From Hemerocallis citrina (taxonomy: Eukaryota; Streptophyta; Magnoliopsida; Asparagales; Asphodelaceae): 64,000 bases of DNA. A program made the translations under genes and the position numbers. The stretch is taken from NCBI GenBank assembly GCA_017893485.1, contig CM030363.1:175245744-175309743 (forward strand). Reading direction: 5' to 3'. A model generated the notes under the pieces. It was not told the DNA's origin, made no database searches, and saw nothing but the letters and a program-made list of their open reading frames with translations. Position 1 is the stretch's first letter, and each line of letters starts with the position of its first letter. Shown here piece by piece: positions 31,546 through 43,488 of the stretch.

Positions 31546-33107
31546 TTATTCTTTTGTGATTTTTTTTTGGGTATTTTAAGTTTTTAAATGAAATAAAAAT
31601 TAGGAAAAATCCTATTTAATTTTTTAAAATTGTTTAGACTTTATGAAAATTATTTCTACGATATTAGGATATAATTTGTGAGATTAAAAGGGGATTTTAC
31701 GTTAAGAAACTCGAGTTTATCGATTAAAAGAATTAGAGGTGATGTTTTTATAGTGAAAATTGCGACTCTTATATAATTAAAGAGAGATGAATATTTGGAT
31801 TGCAATTAGATTTTCTTCTTAATGAGATTTTATGATTTTAATACTTGGTTGAGATTATTTAAAATTGTATACAATGTTATGAATGATTAAATTGATAAAA
31901 GATGTTGAATTAAATTATTTCATGTTATGAGATTATAAAGAGCTGTTCTCTTTGAGATATGAATAAAGAAATTGAAAGATTGTTTTTGAGATTGAATATA
32001 ACTTATTGTTGATCTTTAGAAAGAGATAGTTGTTGGAATCTAGAGGTTAGACGAGACCCTAGTGACCAGCAGTTTTTATTCATGATTTTGAGAGCTAACC
32101 AGTGTGGGTTGAGCATCTCTTGAGAAGTTGCCAGTTAGGCTGACTATTTCTTTTGTTTGTTTTAAGTCCGTTAGGGTAAGCTAGCTCTAGGTTGTGATGA
32201 TTTTCTTCTAAAACAAACTGAATACGGACTACACTATAGTGGAGATGTGATGAAAGTAAGAGAATAACACAAGTATGAGGGCCTCGGATCTACGGTGTGA
32301 GAGTATTCATAGGTTGCCTGCTTGATGAGTCATGTCATGACGTGGATACTACTTCGGAATTATCAGGACCGTGGCGATGCTTATGGGGTGATTGGTGACT
32401 ACGGGTAGTACCATCGTTCCATGATGGAGGCTAAAATGTCCATAGGCTCTGCATGATGCGTCATGTCACGACGTGGGATTCCCCTCCAGTCTATCTGGAC
32501 ATGGGCTCGTAACTCATAGAACATCTAGGATACTTACCGGAGTTACCGTACTAGTTTAAATCATGGCGAGGGATTAAACCCTACAAGATGAAAAACGATT
32601 AAGGGCTTGCCCTCGGACCTATGTAGTATGGGATACATAGAATCTGAATAAGTGCGCATTAGTGTCATGTAATATAAATAACTGCATTAAGGACTAAGTG
32701 CACAACACCCACGACATCAATAGGATAGTCCCTTTTTAGCATTGTTTGTGATCAAGTTTGTGTTTGTTAAAGTATTTCAGAATCGTTATACATTTCGGTA
32801 TAGCGAGGATGGCCATGTATAATATTTCGTCGGTTGTAAGCAACTGACGTGCCTACAGTTTCATATGCAGGACATGGAGTTTACAAGAAGATATAAAGAT
32901 AAATTTGTTGCTTATGATTACTTAAATGCTAAAGTTGTTACAATTGTACATTTATCATTGTTGTATTTTATTTATTTCTGCTGCGTGTTGATGTAAAAGA
33001 CTCTGTTGTAATAAAAGTTTTAAATTCCTTGTAAAATTGTACGAAGTGAAGTGTAAAGATCCTGTGGAACTTCGAATTCAGTCTTATATGTAATTCGGGG
33101 TGTTACA
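31444..33107 (+). mobile_element. HL1: old chromovirus-type LTR, part 3 and 3' end
   Basis: This continues HL1 after the Tekay element. It opens with a second tRNA-like module, then AT-rich sequence, then the repeated GATGAGTCATG-type block (32315-32500) and the conserved U5 block (32515-32720). It ends in GGGGTGTTACA at 33107, the terminus shared by the other 3-kb LTRs. Sequence after 33107 belongs to a different, minus-strand Athila-like element, so HL1 is either a solo LTR or a truncated copy inserted there. Confidence 0.75.
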
Positions 33108-33375
33108 TTCTTGCCCACAATTAAATCAGTTTCACTACTTGAAAAGATGACTGTTCTCCGGTAGGAAACTTCATGGATTTAAATACATCAAAATTTACTT
33201 GCTCATGCTGCGTTTGTTCCTCCACTAATTGGTTCGTACTCTTCTTCCTTTTCAACCACATTTTGTTCGCCATTTTCTTCTTGTGGTTACTCGATTGTCC
33301 TTCCGCTTCTTAGTGTTATTGCTTTGACATGCTCTGTGGGGTTGGTCTTAGTGTTACGGGGTAAGTTTCCTGCTA

Positions 33376-34508
33376 TTATCTCTGTAATAATATTTGAAAG
33401 CTAACCAATTTGAGCCTCAAGATTTTGAATTGAAGCTGTATTATTTTGTATCGCCAAATCTGCCTTCTGCATGTATTGCATAAACATCTATTCAAGTAAC
33501 GGCTTCTTTTCTTGCTGTAGAAAATTTTGAGGTGGTCCTTAATTGTTGTTCTGTGAAAAGTTGTGGTGGTTTCTCCATCCTGTATTATACGTGTTCGAAT
33601 AAGGATTGTTTTGATTTTGAAAATTGGATTGGACACGTAATTTGCTTGATAGGACTGTGGGTGAGCAAATGGGTTCTCCACTTGGCAATCTGTACTTGAG
33701 TAATTTCCTGCACAAAGATCACAAATAATATTACTATGAATAGAATTAACATTCATATTAGCTAATTGTTTAGATAAAATATCAATTTATGGAGTCAAAG
33801 TAGTAATAGGATCAAATTCAAAAACTCCAACCACTTTTCTTGTCATTGTTCTGTCTGAAGACCACTGGTAACTATTAGATGTCATCTTCTCTAAAAGTTC
33901 ATAGGCTACTTCATGAGTTTTTCTCATTAGCGCACCTTCAGCTGCTGCGTCAACCATAGATTGATTTGTAACTCCTAAACCATTATAGAATATTTGAATT
34001 TGCAGCCATTTCGGTAATTCATGATGAGGACACTTTCTCAATAACTCTTTGTACCTCTCTCATGCATCATACAAAGACTCGGTCTCAAATTGAATAAAGG
34101 TGGTAATATCATTCCTTAGCTTCGCTGTCTTTGCCGGCGGAAAATACTTAGCTAGAATTTTTTTGTGTAAGTCCCTCCCAAGTAGTAATACTATCGGGTG
34201 GTAGAAAATTTAGCCAAGCCAAGCCTTATCTCTTAGTGAAAAAGGAAGGAGTCTCAATCAAATTGCATCATCTAATACTCCGTTGTGCTTGAAAGTGTCA
34301 CAAATTTCTAGAAAGTTTGCAATGTGAACATAAGGATCCTAGTGCAATAGTTCCTAAAACTGAACAGCCTGTTAAATCATCTGAATAATTGCTAGTTTAA
34401 TTTCAAAGTTGTTTTATTCAATTGCAGGCATCTTTATGCTTGATGTTATCCATGAATTGAGGGTATAGCATAATCTCTCAAAGCCATGTTTTCCTCATTG
34501 TTTGCCAT
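33376..34508 (-). pseudogene. Athila-like gag, multiply frameshifted
   Basis: The minus-strand start is the ATG at 34508 (MANNEENMALRDYAIPSIHG, then a TAA). In shifting frames one can follow the Athila gag core: DPYVHIANFLEICDTFKHN, RLLPFSLRDKAWAWLN-type sequence, TTWEGLTQKFLAKYFPPAKT and RYKELLRKCPHHELPKWLQI. The last open stretch is 34041-33787 (NGLGVTNQSMVDAAAEGALM). The C-terminal zinc-knuckle region has CDLCAGNYSSTDC (33756-33376). Stops and indels are frequent, so it is older than the Athila copy at the right edge. Confidence 0.82.
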
Positions 34509-34694
34509 GATAATGTACTTGTATGTCATGAAATATAAGTATTAAAAAAAACTAAAAATTAAATAAAATTAAATAAAAATAAAAGTAAGTCAAAAGAAAA
34601 TAAAGAGGTAAAATAATAATAAACCAAAAAATAAATAAAAAATCCAAACTAGTAATAATCTAGCAATTTTCAATATCAATGAAAGAATAACTAG

Positions 34695-34712
34695 TCCCCG
34701 GCAACAGCGCCA
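34695..34712 (-). promoter_or_regulatory. Primer-binding site of the minus-strand Athila relic
   Basis: The minus strand reads TGGCGCTGTTGCCGGGGA, one base different from the TGGCGCCGTTGCCGGGGA site of the plus-strand Athila at 62143. This is the tRNA-Asp type typical of Athila elements. Confidence 0.85.
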
Positions 34713-34717
34713 AAAAC

Positions 34718-36240
34718 TCGATATGAATTATTTGCAAGTGTACAAAATCGCAACAAGTAGTATAGTTAAGTGAAAAGAGTGTCGAACCCACAAGTACTAA
34801 TTATTTTACTGAGTACCGAAATTTATTAGATTAATTACTATTTGGAAAATCGAAATTTAATAAAGAAAGCAACTAAATTAAATTAATCTAAAGAACTAAC
34901 TAAATTAATTAAAAGGAGTGGAGCCTGAAATTTTGTTGTTTGTTAATTGCAAAATTAATTCTAGGGCTTTTTGATTTCACCTAATTAATCCAACACAATT
35001 CATAATTCTATGTGAATAAAAATATTATTTTTCCAAGTTGTAGACCAAAATCTCCCAAGTATTCAATGCTTTCTCTTGTACAACACAAAAAATATCTCCA
35101 ATTAATAGTTTGTCGTATCTCTATGCAAATTTAATTAATAGAATACTCATTAAGTTCTATAGATTTCTTTATAGTCACATCAATCGCGGTAAGTCATCTC
35201 TAATTTCGCTCAATTAATGGTGTTTAATTCTATAATTCAAAATCATAAATTATCTCTCGGTCTCTCCATGATTCAATAAATCATACTCCCTCCATTTTAC
35301 TTTAAGTGATATTCAGGAGTTTTGCACACAAATTAAGGAAGGGTGAGATAAACATTTTTTTCCCTTTACACCCTTATTAATAAGTCTCCATGATTTAATT
35401 ATTAATTCTTTTTCCAATACAGATTCTAATTTCATGAAATTGTAATTAATGTTTTCTCAATACAAATTTAGAAAATAGAATTAATAATTCTTTTTCCAAT
35501 ACAGTTGGCATTAAATTTGTGGAAAAAATAAAATCTAAAAAGTTGAAACTACAATTTTCTAAGAATATTTGATAGGATTAAGATGAGTAATTAAGACAAA
35601 ATTTCAACATAAATAAGAGTTTTCTTGGGAAAAAATGGGAAAAGTTGGATAATATCACTTAAAGTGAAACAAGAAAAAAACCCTAAATATCACTTAAAGG
35701 GAAACGGCGGGAGTACAAAAGTTGGTCAAACAATTGTAAGCATTAAGAACAAAAATTAAACACACAACCATAAAAAATAGAAAAATAATATGAAATTCAA
35801 ATTGTGTTCTCAAAAGTAGGCTACATCAAAGCCCTAAAAAAATAAATTTAGTTCATAATTAAATTGCAACTAACAAACAATGTCTTGGATTGCATAACAA
35901 GAATTAGAAGAGAGAAGAAACAAATTTATTTTGCTGAAAAATTCCAAATCGAAGCTCCTCAAAATCTGCCCACAAAGTGCAGCGCTGTTGCTCCTCTCTT
36001 CCTGTTCTCTCTTTGTTCCTTTATCTTCTGCCTCGATTTGCGCACTGCTGTTCTCTCTCTCCTTCGAATCTGTGCCAGGAAAAAAACCCAAGAGCCAGCC
36101 GCCTTTTCTTTTCTTTATTTTTTTTCTTCTTTCTATCTAGCGCCACACGCCCACCTAACACCATAAAAAAATTTCTTTTTTTTTCCTGGACTCACGCTGC
36201 CCCCACACCTATTCACACCTGTTCACAAACTGCACATAAC
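34718..36240 (-). repeat. LTR of the minus-strand Athila relic (outer end uncertain)
   Basis: The inner end resembles the Athila LTR end at 61980-62130 (shared TTGCAAGTGTAC-type and GTCGAACCCAC-type words in reverse). A MITE sits at 35286-35713. The outer end is blurred by a CT-rich stretch (35980-36190) and by the Helitron piece, so the boundary near 36240 is approximate. The frames at 35864-36357 have no recognisable domain and I reject them as genes. Confidence 0.6.
35286..35713. mobile_element. Stowaway-like (Tc1/mariner) MITE
   Basis: The left end CTCCCTCCATTTTACTTTAA and the inverted right end CTCCCGCCGTTTCCCTTTAA form terminal inverted repeats, both leading into AGTGATATT. TA dinucleotides flank both ends (35284-35285 and 35714-35715). 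Length 428 bp with no coding potential, as expected for a Stowaway-type MITE moved by a mariner transposase encoded elsewhere. Confidence 0.85.
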
Positions 36241-36426
36241 TCTAATATTATAATGGGAAAAGGCCTTAGTGTCATTTGTAAATGTTTTGTCATTCTACCA
36301 ACCCGTGTAACACACGTTCATAACTATTATAAAGGAGGTCCTAGGTTCAAATCATGACTACATCTAAATTTTTATTTTAAAAAACTATATTTATTGAAAC
36401 GTGCATCGCACGTGTAAACTACTAGT
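36241..36426 (+). mobile_element. Helitron 3' terminal segment
   Basis: The end has the hairpin ACGTGC-ATC-GCACGT followed by GTAAACTACTAG and then T. This is the Helitron pattern of a short hairpin about 10 bp before CTRR, with insertion between A and T. The preceding stretch (GGTCCTAGGTTCAAATCATG) is typical of non-coding Helitron tails. I could not find the TC 5' start, so only the tail is annotated. Confidence 0.65.
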
Positions 36427-36443
36427 ATATATATATAGGAATA

Positions 36444-36445
<2 letters not shown>

Positions 36446-36489
<44 letters not shown>
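36446..36489. repeat. (TA)n microsatellite
   Basis: About 22 TA units shortly after the Helitron end. The frame that translates it as Tyr-Ile repeats on the minus strand is not a gene. Confidence 0.95.
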
Positions 36490-36491
<2 letters not shown>

Positions 36492-37324
36492 CAAAATTTT
36501 ATTGCACCCCCTAGTTGACCATAATATTTTTATTAATTCTTCATAGAGCCAATTTGTAAAAATATGTATTTGAGTGCTCAAATTTTCTAGAAATTTTCAA
36601 AAAAAAAATTCAATTTAAAAATCCTTATCCTTGTTTCTTATTTGATTTTTACCAAAATTCATATCTTTTTGCACTTATAAATCTCATTCCTACAAAATAA
36701 AACAAATAAATAAAAATAAGCAGAAACAAGATTAATTTCAAAGAAATAAACGAGAACTCGCAATTTTGATATATGAAAGAGTACTAAAATTTATGTATAA
36801 ATTCAACTCATCAATTATCCATGACATGTGTAGATGTTAAATTAATTTGTGTGTATAAGTGTATAAGCGTTCTATAGTTTTAATTGTGCACTCTTAGTTA
36901 TAGTTAGTATGTAAATGTGTGGAGTTTTCATTGTCTTCTAGAATGTTAGTAATTGTGCATGTTAGAAATATGTAGATAGATGATGGAATTGGCTTTGTGC
37001 TTAAAGTACCATCTCTAGCAAATTTACTAGTACATGCTAAATTATAATCATGTAGTACATAATTGAATTAATAGGAGTTTTATAGAATGCCTTTCTAGTA
37101 GCGAATTTATAAAAATAAACCTATGGAATTAAATTTCTGTATATACAATAATGAGAAAATTCCCAAAAATGTAGTTGTAAAGGGAACAATAATTTATATG
37201 GTTCAAGTTTTAGAACTATGAACAATTCATGCAAGTTGGGCAATAATCTCCTTAATTTTTGGGAATAGATTGTTATAGGATGTATGTCAGGCTAATACAC
37301 TAATGTTGAACGGAAAATTATCTT
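36490..37324. other. AT-rich non-coding stretch, nothing recognised
   Basis: No open frame of note, no terminal repeats and no tandem structure that I can see. It may be old transposon or true intergenic DNA. Confidence 0.5.
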
Positions 37325-37540
37325 CACTAAAACTAAGTCACCCTACAGTGGCGTTTTTACCCCGGTGCTTTCAATAAACGCCGAGGACGAATAAAGTTAT
37401 TAATTGGAAGCAAAAAACAGCCTTAATTCCCCAGCGTTTTCTATAAAATGCAGGGGTTGGCATATGTTCCCCAGCGCTGTATAAGAGACACCGGGTATAC
37501 TCTAATTAACTTAACCCTTTCCAATAACCAGCGTTATTAT
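37325..37540 (+). mobile_element. Probable left end of a CACTA (En/Spm-type) element
   Basis: It begins CACTAAAACTAAGTCACCC, followed by three self-complementary subterminal units: CCCCGGTGCTTT...AAACGCCGAGG, CCCCAGCGTTTTC...AAATGCAGGGG and CCCCAGCGCTG...ACACCGGG. Clustered hairpin-like subterminal repeats behind a CACTA terminus are the hallmark of this superfamily. I found no matching right end; it may lie beyond a later insertion. Confidence 0.55.
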
Positions 37541-37870
37541 CTTTTAATCTTTTGCCTCGCTCTCTCTCTCCTGTTTACACGCGCGTGAAAGGAAAAAAAC
37601 CCTAGTGCTCGTTTCCAAATCCCCGCGCCGCAACCCAAATTCCCTCGCTCGTCTCCAATTCTCCTCGCAAATCTCCTCGCTCGTCTCCAAATCCCCTCGC
37701 TCGTCTCCAAATCCCGTGCCGCAACCCAAATTCCCTCGCTCGTCTCTCAAACCCTAGCGCTCGTCTCCTCTGCCGTGCTCCCTGCCGTGGTATCTCCGGC
37801 ATCCTAATCACCCTTTCACGCCATCGTTCTCCCCTTCTCTCTAGATCTCAAACCCTCGCTCATCTCCGGT
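37541..37870 (+). other. 5'-leader-like segment with splice-donor-like end
   Basis: Pyrimidine-rich with AACCCTAG words and a short tandem phrase, CTCGCTCGTCTCCAAATCCC, about 37620-37760. It ends CATCTCCG|GTATGACT, like a first exon and donor. It may be the leader of the CACTA transposase gene or of a captured host gene. The Arg/Glu-rich minus-strand frames over it are artefacts of the repeat. Confidence 0.4.
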
Positions 37871-38539
37871 ATGACTATTTTCAACTATTAATAATTTTTT
37901 TATTTTTTAATGAAATTGTTTGGAATTTTGTGCTAAATAATCTGTGATTTACGAGTATTTTGCGATTTGAGAATGTGTTGGAATTTGATAATGTGGACTA
38001 ATTAGGGCTTTTTGTATTTTTTAAATATGATTATATAATGTTCGAGAGGATTAGTATAAATTCCCCAAACCCCACCGTAACTTCAATGTTGCTATACGAT
38101 TACTTGTTAGAGAGGATTAGTCTAAAATCAACTCCCATTGTGAAATTTATCATTGGTTATTTGACCCCAAGTAGTTACTCCTATTAAATTTTATTACGTT
38201 TAATAATAATTATTTCACACTATGCATGGGCAATCAACTTAGTAAGGTAGATGCTATTAATATTTTAAATATTCATGGGCAATCAACTTAATTATTTCAC
38301 ACTATTTTTATATAAATGTCATATTCTGATTATTTATATGTTTTCCGCTTTTTCAAAACTCATTTCAATCCTATTTTTAGCCAACTCAAACATTTATTTT
38401 AATCCTTGTGTTTTTACGTACATTGCACGTGTTTTCAATAGACGTGTCGATTATGTATATTTTTCGTTACGTGAAATATCTATAACATTATTAAATATAA
38501 ATGTTTTGTATTTTGACTATTTTTCGTTCTCTCAAATTT
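37871..38539. other. AT-rich non-coding stretch, nothing recognised
   Basis: Very AT-rich with no coding potential. ACGTACATTGCACGTG at 38416-38431 resembles a Helitron tail hairpin but lacks a convincing CTRR end. Confidence 0.45.
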
Positions 38540-39871
38540 ATTTTTAATATTTAGCACGTGCATCGCATGTAAATTTTTATGAGCATTTTTACGTATAAAA
38601 TCTTCTAAGATGACAAGCACATTTTTATTCTCATTTTATTGTCACAAATTGTATTAATTATTTTCTAATTAAAAACTCATGGGCCTAAAGTCCATCTTAA
38701 AGCTCATTAGAAAATCTATTCATTAGAAGAAAAAATTAAAAGAAAAAGCCTATAATTCTATTCTACATTTTAAATGTACACTTTTTAAACATAAACACTT
38801 GTCATGTAACAAATATATATATTTAGGCTATGAACAAATGAATGAGAGAGTGTGCACATGTGGGAAAATCCAAGGGTTGGCCAATTCATGAAGGAATGTG
38901 AAGAGTTGGGGGTTTGTGTAGTAATGGTGAGTGTGTGCTTAATTTTGTTAATGAGTATTTATTTTTGAGTAATGAGTGTCTCTTCATTCACCCATTTGAT
39001 CCTATAAATACCATCCCTTACTTCATGAACAATGCACAGTAGAATCAAAGAAAAGTTAAGAAAAGAAAGAAAAGAAAAGAAGAAAGAAAAGAGAGTTGCT
39101 TAAGTTCTTGCTTGGAGGAAGGAAAGCTTGCTAGGAGGAGAATTCTAGCATCTTGTTGGAGCTATGAGCAACATCGAAAGAGTTCTTCCACTGTTCTTTC
39201 TTCAATAAGGTGGATGACTTCTTGAACTTTCTAAAATTTAGTGTCATGCATGTGTAGGAAAATTGATAATTACAATTGTTTATACATATGAGTAGTGGTT
39301 AATTTGTGATGATGATATTTAAATGAAATGCATGATAATTAAAAGATTGTTATCTAGATAAGTTGAAATGATGTTGTTTGGTTTCATAGTAATACATTAT
39401 ATGAATTGGATATAAATTTGTACACGAAATTGCTAATTCATGCAAAAAAAAGTTACTATTTTGAATTTTGTTTGCACATTAGAAAATCGTATTTAATAAA
39501 ATAGTTGGAATCTATAACTAAAACATTTTTGGGAGCATCTTGTATTTTTCAGGAACATTCCTTTAAAATTTCATAAGATTTGGAGGTCGTTCACTATTTT
39601 AATAAAATCTAAACTCATAATTGGTTAGTAGTTGACTGGTTGCTGGAAATCTGTACATATTTCGGTTTTTGATCATTTCAGCATAGTTAATGAAATAATT
39701 TGAGAAAAGTTAAAACTAAGAACTTGTAGTATACTTGTTAACCTTTCTGTAATGTCCAAGAAATAGAATTTTCATAAAGAACTGAATTTTATTTGAATTT
39801 TGCAAGACTGAACAAGTTGCAGTATTTCGATATTTCGACCCTACTGTATATTTCAAAGAATTCAGGGTATA
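38540..39871 (+). mobile_element. Chromovirus-type LTR fragment (5' half)
   Basis: A U3-like AT-rich part with GGGCCTAAAGTCC-type words, a TATA box CTATAAATACC at about 39003, an A/G-rich leader (39050-39130), and AATAAGGTGGATGACTTCTTG followed by a CATGCATG word, in the order seen in the complete LTR at 28500-31438. It stops at 39871, where a minus-strand LTR begins; the 3' half is not seen. Confidence 0.55.
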
Positions 39872-42800
39872 TGTCATGCCCCGCTTCCCAAAAACACGGA
39901 GTACGACCGCGTGACAAATCCCAACGAATGATTTTCATCATTCATGAGCTGTAGGATGACTAGCATCATAACAAGAATATAACAAAATGTACATAACCAT
40001 GCATGCATGAATAATTTATTAAACAACAGAAAATAATTGAAACAAATAATAATATCCCAAATAGTTTTTAAGTCTGAATCAAAAGATAAAACTCAGAAAC
40101 CTAAGCCCGTTACAAGTGTCAAGCAACAACAAATAAAATAACTCAAATACAAAATAAAAATGATTAAAGAAAGTTTTCCCCAAGCAAAGCCTAGAACGTC
40201 TGCTCACCAATTTTAGCAGGCAATTCGTCTCTAATGTCTGCTTGTAAAAATATAAAAAGGGGAAAATAAAGAAAACAAGATAAACGTGCTTAGTGCAAGT
40301 TAGGGCCGTAAATAGTAAAAACAAGTACAAGAAATATGGAACAAGATTTGGAATCAAGAATATAATAGGGATGCAACAAGTAGTGGAGATTCAAAAAATT
40401 AGCTAGCAAGGAAGACAACTCGAGTGACAAGATTGGATAACAAATACTAGTAATAGAACAAGTGGCTAGTGAACATGTAATGGTATCAAGCATCAAGTAA
40501 TAACTATCACGTACAAGTGTCGAGTAACAAGTAACAAATCAAATGTGTCAAGTTGTCAAGTACAAGTATCAAGTAGCAAGTATCAAGTATTATGCTCAAG
40601 TATTAAGTCTCATGTATCATGTCATCAAGTATCAAGTAAGCATATATCATGTTTAATTATCATGTGTCAAGTCCTGTAGTTATTACTATCTAGGTAGCAC
40701 TTCATGTGCCATCCTTTTATCACATAGTTGCTACAGTCAATACAATTTCGTTTAGGCCTAGTGGTAGATTTTATAGGGCGGTATACTCAGGCATCAAGTA
40801 TCAATCAAGCATGGTTCATGAATCGGAAAATAAAATAACAAGTTCACGAAACAAGTTCGTGAATCCACTAACAAGTTCAAGAACCACATAGTAGGTTCAT
40901 GAATCCTACAAGTTCATGAGCCAAGTAATGGCTCCATGAATCCATTAAGATACAACAAGCTCATGAACCAAGTATTGGGAAACACGGGCCCCCTTTCGAG
41001 TACACTTACCTCTATTGTCCACTACTATGGTCTTTCCCTTAAACCCCGGCTTATTATTTATTATTATCATCATGCAAGCATGAAAGTGTGCGAAACAATT
41101 CAAGTAAACATAAGCAAGAACATGGAACAAGTCTAGGCTAAGTAGGATATATGTTCGAAGGTCAAAACCAATCAAAGTATCAAGAACAACGAGAATCTCA
41201 AACCTGGACAACATGACGTTGCTGCACCAAAACTAGGATTCCTGTTTCTACAAGATAGAAAATGTGGATCCGTTAGAATTTCTAAAAACTAGACTCCTGT
41301 CCGGTTCCAACGCATATAATTAAGGTACATAAAAGTTGTGGTAACATGCGTCAAAATAGCAAACTATACGGCATTTGTGCTCAGCCAGAATTTGTAAAAC
41401 TGAGTTTATACATATGAAACAGGGTTGAAACATCATTAATTAAATCTAAGATAATTAGAGAATGTTCTCTAGGGTGTCTAGTATCATCATGCAAAATTTC
41501 AAGTCATTTACTTACTGGTAGAATAGTTAAAATAATTGTAAACTAAAAAGGTGCAGCAGTTTTTTGTGAAATTGCAACTACCAACACAGCAGCAGTAAAA
41601 CTACGATATCTCCTAGACCATAACTCAGAATTCAAAATTTCCGGATGTTATCGGCAACTAGACACTTAGGGCTACATTTCATATTCAGGGCTCAAGTTCA
41701 GATTTTAGTTTTATCGGGGTCGAAACAGCAAGGCAAGACAGAAACAGAAACCATCTCGAACACTTTTTGTATGAAATGAATCAAAATTTTACTAGTTGTG
41801 AACAAGTGTATCAACGAAGGGTTGTGAATCTTAGATCATGTAATATATAAGGAGAAATATGAGATCATCAACGATAAATAAATAAGAGTCACATTCACAA
41901 ACTATTTGCAGTATTTTTAAGAAAGTGCTTGTACTAGAAAACGAAATGTACAAGAGATACTTGCCTTAGGGGTGAATCCGACGGAAGAATAACGGAAATG
42001 GATCCCGAGCGGCGAACTCAATACTCGGATCACGAACCAAACACGAATACATGATCACGATCGCAACCACGAACACAAGCACAGATCTCAATGATCAAGA
42101 TGATGATCAAGTTGAAGATCAAGCAAATCCAACGGTCGAGATCGAACATAAAATATATAAGAATTAGAAGAGTACCAAAAGAGTAAATATACCATGATTG
42201 ACGATTGATGAAAAAGGACAAAAACTGAATCAAATGTTTAGCTAACCAAGTAGAAGACGAACGAGACGATCAATGGTCGAGATCAAGTGTGATCGGTCGA
42301 TCGGATGGCTGAGATCGAAGATCAAGATCAAGATCGAAGACCGAAGATCAAGATGATGATCACGATCACGGTGATCAAGAGAGATCCGACGGTCGAGATC
42401 AAGATCTTGATGATGATGGAGACGATGATCACGATCGCGATGATTAACGATCGGATGACCTAGATCCAATGGCTTGGTGATGATCAAATGGAGGATCGGA
42501 CGACCAGGATCAAAACCATAGTGGACATGATCATGATGATCAAGATGATCAGAGAATTGGACGGCCAGGATCAAGAGATCAAGATTTGATCGAATGGACG
42601 GCTCACAATCGACATGATCAAAACCCATGATTAACCACAACGGTGCTTTGGCTATGCTGCGGTCGGCGACTGGAGGGGCACAACAGTGACTGGAGGTCAC
42701 TGCAGAGGGCACGGCGAGGCTGTCGGCGGCAGCCAGGGGAACCGGCGGCACTGTAGGCCAATGTGGCTGCGTCGGAGAGGGAGGGAAGCACAAGGCTAGT

Positions 42801-43346
42801 GTATGCACTGGTTGGGCGTTGCTGTTGTCGTCGGAGAGGAGCACATCTAGTCGCGGCGTCGGGGTTCCTTGGTGCTGCCGACGACTACTTGCCGCGTGTC
42901 GACGAAGAGAGGCGGCGCAACCAGGGGAGCATCGGGGTGTCATCTGTTGTTGAGGTGAGGGAGAGAGGAAGACGATGGGGTGAATGGCAGAGGCTGACTG
43001 GCTTTTGAGGGGGCGTCGGGTCTGCCGCGACGTCGAGGTGACTGGTCGCTGGCTGAATCACGATGCAGAGTGTGCGGGGGATGGAGAGAGACGAACAGGA
43101 TGGAGGATGAAAAGAAGAGGCAGCTGGGTAATAGGTTAAAATAGTAGAGGTAGGGTTAGGTTAGGTTTAGGGTATTTATATAAATAGGGTTATGGTATGG
43201 GTTATTGGGTATTGGATTATCCAATAAGAAAATGGATATTAAAATCCAATAGGATCAAGATAACAAAATAAAATAGGCTTTATAACAAAAATATAATTTG
43301 CATTAAAATTTAGAATTCATTTGAAATAAGTACAAATATAAGTAAT
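39872..43346 (-). mobile_element. LTR of another retrotransposon, minus strand, truncated at its U3 end
   Basis: The plus strand begins TGTCATGCCCCGCTTCCC, the reverse complement of an LTR end GGGGCATGACA. On the minus strand a TATA box, CTATTTATATAAATACC, lies at 43186-43174, followed by a CT-rich leader, which gives the orientation. Its U3 end is cut at 43346 by Tat-B. About 3.5 kb remains with no gag or pol, so it may be a solo LTR. Many short phrases such as CAAGTATCAAGT are repeated at 40495-40650. The 233-residue minus-strand frame at 42943-42242 is low-complexity leader, not a gene. Confidence 0.65.
42020..42620. repeat. GATC/GATGATC-rich low-complexity stretch
   Basis: The words GATC, GATGATC and CACGATC recur tens of times in 600 bp without a fixed period. 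It lies in the transcribed leader of the minus-strand LTR. It reads as His/Asp/Leu-rich peptide on the minus strand, which is a by-product of the repeat. Confidence 0.8.
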
Positions 43347-43488
43347 TATTGCCGCTGAATCTGGTGTAGGGGCAATAGATGAGATTTGTAGGTTTTGGGA
43401 GGAACTCACACAGGTTGACCCCTTCTCCTGCCTTGCTGATTTGTTGACTCCTTGGTGCTCCCTTGAAACCTGCACAAACTTTCGAGAC

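Larger units (their letters stand above)
33108..36240 (-). mobile_element. Athila-like Ty3/gypsy relic, minus strand
   Basis: Read on the minus strand: an LTR (about 36240-34718), a TGGCGCTGTTGCCGGGGA primer site (34712-34695), then a decayed gag (34508-33376), with the rest cut off by the end of HL1 at 33107. The primer site and gag type match the plus-strand Athila element at 60558. No pol part remains in the window. Confidence 0.8.

Noticed and set aside
35864..36357. Three overlapping plus-strand frames with hydrophobic Ser/Leu/Phe-rich sequence
   Set aside because: They are shifted readings of one CT-rich LTR stretch on the antisense side of an Athila relic.
37325..39760. Complete CACTA element
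   Set aside because: Only a left end with subterminal hairpins is seen; no matching right CACTA end or 3-bp duplication was found.
42242..42943. 233-residue minus-strand frame rich in His, Asp, Arg and Leu
   Set aside because: It translates the GATC-rich low-complexity LTR leader; no domain, and codon content follows the repeat.
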